A stretch of DNA of 14,994 nt from Chlamydiota bacterium (GTDB taxonomy: Bacteria; Auribacterota; UBA3054; B51-G9): NCBI GenBank assembly GCA_030596365.1, contig JAUVKG010000023.1, positions 1 through 14,994 of the forward strand, given 5' to 3'. Position numbers and translations under genes: made by a program. This document shows, piece after piece, positions 6,362 to 12,646 of the stretch. The notes under the pieces were generated by a model. The model searched no databases. It worked only from the letters and a program-made list of their open reading frames with translations, and was not told where the DNA came from. Numbering within the stretch: the stretch's first letter is position 1; every line of letters starts with the position of its first letter.

Positions 6362-7741
6362 ATGTTCATAAGTGTATTCGAGCTTTTTAAAATAGGAATT
6401 GGTCCTTCAAGTTCCCATACTATGGGTCCGTTGATCGCAGCAAGAGATTTTCTTGCTCACACGAAGGAATATATTTCGACACATAAATGCCGCCCGAATA
6501 TTTTTATTCGGTGTATTTTTAAGGGCTCTTTGGCATATACAGGTAAAGGTCATGCTGCTGATAACGCTGTAGCATTGGGGCTGAATGATTATTCGCCTGC
6601 TGATTTAGTTGATCAGGAGGTAAATAAATTAATTGAGCGAATTTGGAAGAATGAATATATTTTAATAAATGGAAATCAAAAAATTAAATTTTCACCGGAT
6701 AGTGATATAATTTTTGATAAAGGTGAATCACTTCAAGAACATCCAAACGGAATGATTTTCGAACTGACAGATCAATCCGGGGAAATAATTTTATCAGAAA
6801 CATATTTTTCGATCGGTGGTGGATTTATCAAAACGCTTGATGAAATACATCAATTGGAAAAAACAACTTTATCGCAATCTGCTGTTGCTTATCCTTATCC
6901 ATTTAATTCAGCAAACTCGATGCTGCAAATGTCTGTTGATAGTGGATTATCAATTTCAGATATGAAGCGAAGTAACGAAAATATAAATATATCTGATGAC
7001 GAACTTAATCGTGAACTGGATGTAATTTGGTTGGCAATGCAAAATTGTGTTAAGAGTGGTTTATCATCCAAAGGGATTTTGCCAGGAAATATTAAACTAT
7101 CCCGGCGTGCAAACGCGTTGTATGATCAACTTCAGGATTCTCCTGAAACCGCGAATTTAAATGATTGGTTGTGTGCATATGCTATGGCGGTAAGTGAAGA
7201 AAATGCTATGGGGCATACTGTTGTTACAGCACCAACCAATGGTGCTGCGGGTGTTATTCCGGCTGTTTTGTATTATTTTGTCACACATGAACACGGATCA
7301 ATAGAACAAGTTCGGGAGTTTTTGCTTACAGCCGGAGCAATCTGTGGAATCATAAAACATAAAAGCTCAATCTCAGGTGCCGAAGTAGGATGCCAGGGCG
7401 AAATTGGTTCCGCGGCGTCTATGGCCGCAGCAGGTTTATGTGCAGTTCGCGGTGGAACATCTCAACAAGTAGAAAATGCCGCGGAAATTGCCCTTGAACA
7501 TCATCTTGGGATGACATGTGATCCGGTTGACGGACTCGTACAAGTTCCATGTATTGAACGAAATTGTTTCAGTGCAATTAAAGCTTACACAGCTGCTTCG
7601 CTTGCTATGCGGGGTAACGGTCAACATTTTATGTCGTTAGATAATTGTATTGCTGCAATGAAACAAACAGGTTTGGAAATGTCTGAGAAATATAAAGAAA
7701 CATCTCTCGGCGGACTTGCAGTAAGTATTATAGAATGTTGA
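6362..7741 (+). CDS. sdaA: L-serine ammonia-lyase (iron-sulfur, single-chain type)
   Basis: 459 aa; converts L-serine to pyruvate and ammonia in the cytoplasm. The N-terminal beta domain opens with SVFELFKIGIGPSSSHTMGP (4-23), the hallmark of the family, and the catalytic alpha domain starts near 185. The cluster ligands are Cys344 (EVGCQGEIG), Cys386 and Cys397 (TCDPVDGLVQVPC). The last residue, Cys459, matches the C-terminal cysteine that caps the fourth iron in the Legionella enzyme (ligands 343, 385, 396, 458, from memory), which supports both an intact C-terminus and an active [4Fe-4S] enzyme of full length. No Shine-Dalgarno precedes the ATG. Its stop lies 5 bp before the second copy of the promoter element. 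In this block it would feed serine carbon into pyruvate, the same product type handled by the DapA-family enzyme upstream. Confidence 0.93.
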   Translation: MFISVFELFKIGIGPSSSHTMGPLIAARDFLAHTKEYISTHKCRPNIFIRCIFKGSLAYTGKGHAADNAVALGLNDYSPADLVDQEVNKLIERIWKNEYILINGNQKIKFSPDSDIIFDKGESLQEHPNGMIFELTDQSGEIILSETYFSIGGGFIKTLDEIHQLEKTTLSQSAVAYPYPFNSANSMLQMSVDSGLSISDMKRSNENINISDDELNRELDVIWLAMQNCVKSGLSSKGILPGNIKLSRRANALYDQLQDSPETANLNDWLCAYAMAVSEENAMGHTVVTAPTNGAAGVIPAVLYYFVTHEHGSIEQVREFLLTAGAICGIIKHKSSISGAEVGCQGEIGSAASMAAAGLCAVRGGTSQQVENAAEIALEHHLGMTCDPVDGLVQVPCIERNCFSAIKAYTAASLAMRGNGQHFMSLDNCIAAMKQTGLEMSEKYKETSLGGLAVSIIEC

Positions 7742-7746
7742 TTTGA

Positions 7747-7815
7747 CATAATCGGACATCGATAATTAAATCCAATAGCCGATTTGACTTTTTAATTGTT
7801 TTTTGATATAATGTT
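7747..7815 (+). promoter_or_regulatory. Sigma70-type promoter, copy 2 of the duplicated 69-bp element
   Basis: Same element as 114-182, aligned without gaps at 62 of 69 positions. TTGACT (7784-7789), 17-bp spacer, TATAAT (7807-7812) with extended TG at 7804-7805; inverted pair AATCGG (7750-7755) / CCGATT (7779-7784). All core promoter bases and both arms are conserved, while four of the seven differences fall in the spacer. Start of transcription expected near 7819, leader about 60 nt. Homology stops after the -10, so the duplicated unit is essentially the promoter with its upstream region. Confidence 0.85.
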
Positions 7816-7877
7816 AACAATAGTTGGAATTGTTTTAATATTTAAACCGTTTCGCCTGACTTTGGAAAATATAATTT

Positions 7878-8294
7878 ATGATTAAAAATCTAAATATTTT
7901 AGTAATAGCAACAGTTGTTTGCTCATTTAATATTAATGCTGATCCATTGGTTGACAGTCCGGGAACATGGGCTTTATGGAATATGGAAACTTTAACTAAT
8001 GTGGTTACAGAGGCAGAACCTCCCTGGCACATTCCTGATGATGACAGCATTTATCCCGGTCGTAATAACGATTTGATATTAGGCAATGATGAAAGTGTAA
8101 TTATATCAGGTGGAGTTTATGGCAATGCGTTATATTTTGACGGTTCAAACAGGTATAGTTCGGAAACAATGCCTACAATAACCAGTTCAGGCAATTGGAA
8201 TGAAATGATTATTAATCTTACTTTCAGTAGTGGCCGTCAAGACAAAGTGATTGTAAAGCCGACGAACATTGAATTTGAAAAAGTTCATGAGTAA
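7878..8294 (+). CDS. Short secreted LamG-fragment protein; internally deleted copy of a LamG-lyase gene
   Basis: 138 aa. Signal peptide about 1-21 (FNINA/DP). Residues 26-95 match the start of the LamG-like domain at 10111 (PGTWALW, PDDDS...GR.NDL, GGVYGNALYFDGSN). Residues 96-138 match the last 43 residues of that same 838-aa protein (GNW.EMIIN..FSSGR.DK..V.PTNI.FEK). About 700 residues, the rest of LamG and the whole lyase, are missing, and the frame is kept. This looks like an in-frame deletion of roughly 2.1 kb in a paralogue, with the join near the codons for residues 94-97. It keeps a strong promoter at 7747. Only half of the jelly-roll remains, so folding as a binding domain is doubtful; it may be a decaying relic or a small secreted protein in its own right. 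There is no PEP-CTERM tail. Confidence 0.75.
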   Translation: MIKNLNILVIATVVCSFNINADPLVDSPGTWALWNMETLTNVVTEAEPPWHIPDDDSIYPGRNNDLILGNDESVIISGGVYGNALYFDGSNRYSSETMPTITSSGNWNEMIINLTFSSGRQDKVIVKPTNIEFEKVHE

Positions 8295-8316
8295 AGGCTG
8301 ATTGTAATGTTGCAAT

Positions 8317-8346
8317 GCGACAAAAAAAGGCATAACTAATTATAAT
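8317..8346 (+). promoter_or_regulatory. Candidate promoter for the first LamG/PEP-CTERM gene
   Basis: A consensus -10 TATAAT (8341-8346) with GCGACA (8317-8322, four of six -35 bases) at an 18-bp spacer. Expected transcription start near 8353, within the CTGTCA/TGACAG hairpin described next. The -35 is only moderate. Confidence 0.45.
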
Positions 8347-8351
8347 TAAAT

Positions 8352-8371
8352 CTGTCAGTTTTACTTGACAG
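8352..8371. other. Small leader hairpin
   Basis: CTGTCA (8352-8357) pairs with TGACAG (8366-8371), and one extra G/T pair can extend it. It lies between the candidate -10 and the Shine-Dalgarno. No T-run follows, so it is more likely an operator or a 5' mRNA stabiliser than a terminator. Confidence 0.4.
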
Positions 8372-8387
8372 AATCATAACCAAAAAC

Positions 8388-8392
8388 GAGGA
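8388..8392 (+). promoter_or_regulatory. Ribosome binding site
   Basis: GAGGA, 6 bp before the ATG at 8399. It fixes the start of the first LamG/PEP-CTERM gene. Most other genes in the window lack such a site. Confidence 0.7.
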
Positions 8393-8398
8393 AATAAA

Positions 8399-9169
8399 AT
8401 GAAAAAAATTGGAATTCTAACTGTTATCATTGCATTGTTTTGCTCTGTTAACTCTTATGCGGCTGCTCCGGTTGACAGTATGGGTACATGGGCGCTATGG
8501 CATATGGATGCAAGAACAAACTGGGTCGATCCACCCGCCCTGCCGTGGTACGTTCATGATGATGCCTCCGCTAATCCTGGTCGTACTAATGATATGGCGA
8601 TGGGAATTAATAGTGTTATTGCCCCAGACGGAGTTTATGGCAATTGTATTTATTTTGATGGAACTTCGAGAGCTATTTCTATAAATGGTTGGGATAATTC
8701 GGATACTTTTAACCTTGATTTCTATATTAAGCCTGAAGATATAGATAATGAAAATCAAAAACTTTTTGAAATCACACAAGCGCTTAGCGTAAGATTTAGC
8801 CGTAATAGCGCTTATACTCACGGACGAATTTTATTTTATATTTATGATGGTGGTGTTCCGTATTTAGTTACTTCAGGATGGGGAACATTGGATGTAATGA
8901 CATCTCAATGGAATCATGTTACTACATGGGTAGATTATGATGGGAAATTTTGCGCTTTTCTTAACGGTGTTTCCGGAGAAACAAATTCAGTTTCGGGTAT
9001 AGATGATGCGTATCCCACCGATCCGCGCGCATTTATCGGTGGCAGCCGTATTAACACAGATTTTTTTACCGGAAGTATTGATGAAATGAAAGTGAGTGTT
9101 ATTCCTGAGCCAATGACATTTGCGTTGTTTGGTTTTGGAATTGCCGTAATGACTCTAAAACGAAAATAA
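8399..9169 (+). CDS. LamG-like PEP-CTERM surface protein, paralogue 1
   Basis: 256 aa. Signal peptide about 1-22 (lysines at 2-3, hydrophobic core, NSYAAA cleavage region). A single LamG-like concanavalin-type jelly roll fills 25-233: GTWALWHMDART (29-40), PWYVHDDASANPGRTND (49-65), GVYGNCIYFDG (78-88), QWNHVTTWVD near 170-179, DPRAFIGGSR (208-217) and IDEMKVS (227-233). The C-terminal tail is a textbook PEP-CTERM signal: IPEP at 235-238, a hydrophobic segment and KRK at the end. In the family model, exosortase recognises PEP, removes the tail and the protein is released to or anchored at the cell surface. It has no catalytic domain, so binding or structural display is the likely role. The paralogue at 9258 follows immediately. 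Product naming is firm at domain level; ligand is unknown. Confidence 0.88.
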   Translation: MKKIGILTVIIALFCSVNSYAAAPVDSMGTWALWHMDARTNWVDPPALPWYVHDDASANPGRTNDMAMGINSVIAPDGVYGNCIYFDGTSRAISINGWDNSDTFNLDFYIKPEDIDNENQKLFEITQALSVRFSRNSAYTHGRILFYIYDGGVPYLVTSGWGTLDVMTSQWNHVTTWVDYDGKFCAFLNGVSGETNSVSGIDDAYPTDPRAFIGGSRINTDFFTGSIDEMKVSVIPEPMTFALFGFGIAVMTLKRK

Positions 9170-9173
9170 TAAT

Positions 9174-9192
9174 ATTGTTCAAAATGAACAAT
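9174..9192 (+). terminator. Hairpin after LamG/PEP-CTERM paralogue 1, weak terminator or attenuator
   Basis: ATTGTTC (9174-9180), loop AAAAT, GAACAAT (9186-9192): a perfect 7-bp AT-rich stem 4 bp after the stop. The following TAATTA is not a real T-tract, so read-through to the paralogue at 9258 is likely. Confidence 0.45.
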
Positions 9193-9203
9193 TAATTACA
9201 ACG

Positions 9204-9227
9204 ACTCATGACTATATTAGTCTGAGT
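9204..9227 (+). other. Leader hairpin upstream of LamG/PEP-CTERM paralogue 2
   Basis: ACTCA (9204-9208) plus GACT (9210-9213) pair with AGTC (9219-9222) plus TGAGT (9223-9227), leaving one bulged T (9209) and a 5-nt loop. The nine base pairs end 16 bp before the Shine-Dalgarno. The position suggests a 5' UTR element such as an RNA stabiliser or a binding site; no riboswitch class is recognised. Confidence 0.45.
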
Positions 9228-9243
9228 TAATATTAACCTAAAA

Positions 9244-9249
9244 AGGAGG
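9244..9249 (+). promoter_or_regulatory. Full-consensus Shine-Dalgarno
   Basis: AGGAGG, 8 bp before the ATG at 9258. It is the strongest ribosome binding site in the window and decides this start. It suggests high translation of the LamG/PEP-CTERM protein. Confidence 0.85.
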
Positions 9250-9257
9250 ATTGGAAA

Positions 9258-10040
9258 ATGAAAACAATCAAAAAAATCACTATCTTAACCGCTCTGTTGG
9301 CATTGATTTGCTCAGTAAGCTCTTTCGCTGCCGGACCGCCGTTTGACACTGCAGGAACATGGGCTTTATGGCACATGGATGCAAGAACAAACTGGGTTAG
9401 CCCGCCGGCTTTACCATGGTATGTCCATGATGATGCTTCCGCTAATCCGGGACGTACTAATGACTTGGCGATGTCTATTAATAATGCTATTGCCGGTGGC
9501 GGAGTTTACGGCAATTGTCTTTATTTTAACGGAGCTTCGAGAGCTATGTCTGTCAATGGTTGGGATAATCCTACAGCATTTTATTTTGAATGTTACATTA
9601 AGCCCGAAAGTTTTGATGATTTAGATCAAAGAATCTTTGAAATTACACAAGCAATTAGCATTAGATTTGCCCTTAACAGTGCAAAGACTCATGGCAGGGC
9701 TCTCTTTTATCATTATCAAAGTAGTGCTGCAATTCTTGCTAATACAGGTTGGGCAACCGCAGCAACATTATCTAATCAATGGCTTCATCTAACCGCTTCA
9801 ATTGACCCTAGCGGAAATAAAACCATTACGCTGGAAAACACAACTGATGGAATCGCAACCGGTGCTGTTGTTGATCCTGCATACCCTGCAGATCCGCGCG
9901 CTTTTATCGGTGCCAGTCGTACTACCGGTTCTCCATTTACCGGCAATATTGATGAAATGAAAGTTAGTGCGATACCTGAACCAATGACATTTGCGTTATT
10001 TGGTATGGGTCTTATCGCGCTAATTATCAAGCGCAGATAA
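9258..10040 (+). CDS. LamG-like PEP-CTERM surface protein, paralogue 2
   Basis: 260 aa, close paralogue of the preceding gene. Signal peptide about 1-25 (KTIKK, hydrophobic core, SFAA). LamG-like domain about 29-237 with GTWALWHMDARTNW (33-46), PWYVHDDASANPGRTND (53-69), GVYGNCLYFNG (82-92), QWLHLTASIDPSG (174-186), DPRAFIGASR (212-221) and IDEMKVS (231-237). PEP-CTERM tail from I239: PEP at 240-242, hydrophobic segment, KRR end. The coding DNA of the tails of the two paralogues is nearly the same around the PEP codons. The two diverge most in the strands after residue 145, as expected if binding specificity has drifted. It ends just before a strong terminator, so 8399 to 10040 is one expression unit. 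Role inferred as a displayed glycan-binding or matrix protein, without catalytic residues. Confidence 0.88.
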   Translation: MKTIKKITILTALLALICSVSSFAAGPPFDTAGTWALWHMDARTNWVSPPALPWYVHDDASANPGRTNDLAMSINNAIAGGGVYGNCLYFNGASRAMSVNGWDNPTAFYFECYIKPESFDDLDQRIFEITQAISIRFALNSAKTHGRALFYHYQSSAAILANTGWATAATLSNQWLHLTASIDPSGNKTITLENTTDGIATGAVVDPAYPADPRAFIGASRTTGSPFTGNIDEMKVSAIPEPMTFALFGMGLIALIIKRR

Positions 10041-10055
10041 TAGATTAAGTTCTAA

Positions 10056-10102
10056 TGCCCTGTATTGTATTTAGCCTTATTTGCAATACAGGGCAATTTT
10101 TT
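10056..10102 (+). terminator. Strong intrinsic terminator
   Basis: TGCCCTGTATTG (10056-10067) pairs perfectly with CAATACAGGGCA (10084-10095) over 12 bp, one G/T pair can extend it, and TTTTTT (10097-10102) follows. This is the only full rho-independent terminator in the window. The next start codon (10111) lies just 8 bp after the T-run. Confidence 0.92.
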
Positions 10103-10110
10103 AATATGAA

Positions 10111-12627
10111 ATGAAGCTTTTAAAAATCATTAATATATTATTGACGGTATCGGTTTTGTCAAACGGTTTTGCAAACCCGCCGATTGACACTCCAGGTACT
10201 CTGGCTTTATGGCATATGGATGAAATAAACCCTCCGCCGATAATAACGTGGTTTGTTCAGGATGATGACAGCGTTAATTTAGGACGTTATAATGATTTAC
10301 TAATATCTGCATCAGCTGATATTGTGCCGGGTGGGGTTTATGGTAATGCGCTGTATTTTGATGGCAGTAACAGTTTCAGTTCAACCAATAACTGGGTTAA
10401 TGAGGACACGATTAAAATTGAGTTTGATTTTAAACCTGTCAATGTAAAAGATTTACAAAAACTTTTTGAGATAACATCCGCGATTAGTTTGAGATTTCAA
10501 CTGAACAGTGGTCTTGAATTTGGACGGATTTTATTCTATGTTTATAATAGCGGAACTCCTATTTTAGTTAATTCAGGTTGGAAACCGCTGAGCGATATGA
10601 CTAACAATTGGAATCATGTCGTTGCAATGGTTGAGTCAAACGGCAATTTTAGTGTTTCGCTTGACGGAACAACTGACGGAACAGGAACCGGGCTAAGTGG
10701 AATTGATAATGCATACATCAATGATGCCCGGTGCTTTGTTGGCGGAGACCGCTTAAATGGATATTTGTACAACGGTTATATTGATGAAGTAAAGATCAGC
10801 CACGATGTTCCGGAATATCCGCGTTTGCTTTTTTCCCCTGGTGATATAGCTCGGTTGAGAAATAAAGCACAGAGCGGTACAGCCAAGGAGATATATACAT
10901 TAATGAAAAGTAAAGCCGATTCTTATCTTTCAATATCAACTAATCCTTATTATTTTGCTGATGCTACCGCGGGAAGATTATTATCACGACAACTTTTAAC
11001 TCTTGGAATGACAGGATATGTTTCAGATGATACAAAATATATTAATAAAGCTATAGATATTCTTTGCGCTGCAATTAATCAAAGCGATGTTAATACATTC
11101 GTTGGGTTTAACGGGCATCTCGCCGTTGCTGATGCTGCTCGAGGTTATGCGATTGCTTATGACTGGTTGAGATCTTATATGACCGCCGGACAGATAAATA
11201 CCGTTGAAGCTGAAATTTATCAGTTCGGTGAATGGCTGTATAATGAAATTAATACTACTTATGTCGGGGAAAATATCCCGCGACGATATGCAAGTAATCA
11301 TAATTCCGGTACCGCGGGAGCTTTGGGTTTATGCGGTTTGACTCTCGGGTATAAGGCACCTACGGTCTGGATTAGTAGAGCAACTCACCAAATGACGAAC
11401 TATTTTACATATTCTACCGATTCCACCGGCTGTGCTTATGAGGGAATGGGTTATCAGCTTTATGGATTTCAGGGAGCTATACCTTTTTCAGTGGCTTATG
11501 AAAGAGAAAAAGGAATAGATATATTTGAAGAAAAAATGAATCAAATCTCTCAATATTTTATGTGGCAGTTATTACCAACAGGATATGAAGGAATTTCTAT
11601 AAACCAAAGTTCAAGAACATTAGTTCCCGCAGGCGGATTAACATATTTAATCTCAAAATATCAGGATAATATCGGCTTGTGGGGGTGGAAACGCTTTACA
11701 GGTGATACTTACGGATATACTTCCTGGGCAGGTACAGGTCCGTCTTTGCCTTATTCTTTCTTGTGGTATGATAATAATATGTTAACTATCGCCCCGAACA
11801 CAAACAATGTTGGACAAAGCAAACTCTTTACAAGAGGACAGATATCTGCCAGAGACGGTTGGACTAACAATGACAGTCTTGTAACTTTTACTTCAGGTAC
11901 TGGATGGGCGGGATGTTGGAATCACAGTGATGAAAACTCTTTTACCTTTGATGCTAAATCAGATCGCTTTGTTATTGATGCCGCATCCGGTTATACTGCT
12001 TCTACAAATCACAATACAATTGTTGTAGATAATATTGGACAAAACAACGATGGTCATGCAGGCTTAGTAATAGGTGAGATTGTAAGTTATTATGACTCTA
12101 ATGATTATGTGTATATTTACGGTGACGCTACCGCTGCATATAATGTTAAAGCTGATGCCATTAGGGCAAAAAGACAGTTGCTGTATGTTAGAGCGCCACA
12201 ACCTTATGTTGTAGTTGCCGATGATTTTGCGGTAGATGATTACAGTTCTCATAATTATACTTTCTTATTGCATACCGCGCCGCAAAACAGTATTATTATA
12301 AGCAATAACACCACTACAATTACAGGCGGAAACGCCGGTTCGCAATGTTATATTGAAAGTATCTGGCCAACTGGAGTTTCCATAACTGAAACACCTTTAT
12401 CGGGTACTGTTACAAGTATTTATAAAGAACTGAAAATTAATACATACGCAAGAACTCCCGATTTTATTAACCTGCTTGTTGCTGCGGGAAACTCGGAATC
12501 AATGCCGGTTATAACCAAAACCGGCAATTGGAGCGAAATGATTATTAATATTTTATTCAGTAGTGGCCGGGAAGATAAAATAACTGTAACGCCAACGAAT
12601 ATTAAATTTGAAAAAATTAATGAATAA
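10111..12627 (+). CDS. Secreted LamG-heparinase II/III-like polysaccharide lyase
   Basis: 838 aa. Signal peptide about 1-21 (NGFA/NP). LamG-like module about 24-230 with LWHMDE, DDDSVNLGRYNDL (51-63), GGVYGNALYFDG (74-85) and IDEVKIS (224-230). At 235-245, YPRLLFSPGDI opens the (alpha/alpha) toroid typical of heparinase II/III and alginate-lyase-like enzymes. Candidate active-site residues are Asn396-His397 in SNHNSG and Tyr448 or Tyr451 in YEGMGYQLYGF. The beta-sandwich part has WNHSDENSFTF (His605) and TNHNTIVVD (His634), matching the HHADxxSF and HNT blocks of the family. It should cleave uronic-acid polysaccharide by beta-elimination in the periplasm or outside. The C-terminal 43 residues recur in the 138-aa protein at 7878. 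There is no PEP-CTERM tail. Start: first ATG after the terminator with a good signal peptide; no Shine-Dalgarno. PL family number cannot be assigned by eye. Confidence 0.8.
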   Translation: MKLLKIINILLTVSVLSNGFANPPIDTPGTLALWHMDEINPPPIITWFVQDDDSVNLGRYNDLLISASADIVPGGVYGNALYFDGSNSFSSTNNWVNEDTIKIEFDFKPVNVKDLQKLFEITSAISLRFQLNSGLEFGRILFYVYNSGTPILVNSGWKPLSDMTNNWNHVVAMVESNGNFSVSLDGTTDGTGTGLSGIDNAYINDARCFVGGDRLNGYLYNGYIDEVKISHDVPEYPRLLFSPGDIARLRNKAQSGTAKEIYTLMKSKADSYLSISTNPYYFADATAGRLLSRQLLTLGMTGYVSDDTKYINKAIDILCAAINQSDVNTFVGFNGHLAVADAARGYAIAYDWLRSYMTAGQINTVEAEIYQFGEWLYNEINTTYVGENIPRRYASNHNSGTAGALGLCGLTLGYKAPTVWISRATHQMTNYFTYSTDSTGCAYEGMGYQLYGFQGAIPFSVAYEREKGIDIFEEKMNQISQYFMWQLLPTGYEGISINQSSRTLVPAGGLTYLISKYQDNIGLWGWKRFTGDTYGYTSWAGTGPSLPYSFLWYDNNMLTIAPNTNNVGQSKLFTRGQISARDGWTNNDSLVTFTSGTGWAGCWNHSDENSFTFDAKSDRFVIDAASGYTASTNHNTIVVDNIGQNNDGHAGLVIGEIVSYYDSNDYVYIYGDATAAYNVKADAIRAKRQLLYVRAPQPYVVVADDFAVDDYSSHNYTFLLHTAPQNSIIISNNTTTITGGNAGSQCYIESIWPTGVSITETPLSGTVTSIYKELKINTYARTPDFINLLVAAGNSESMPVITKTGNWSEMIINILFSSGREDKITVTPTNIKFEKINE

Positions 12628-12646
12628 CTATGATGAGTAATTATTA

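Noticed and set aside
8495..8821. 108-aa open frame on the minus strand
   Set aside because: It is antisense to the conserved LamG domain; rich in Ile/Ser/Arg without domain features. The + frames at 8430 and 9343 resemble each other only because the LamG paralogues do.
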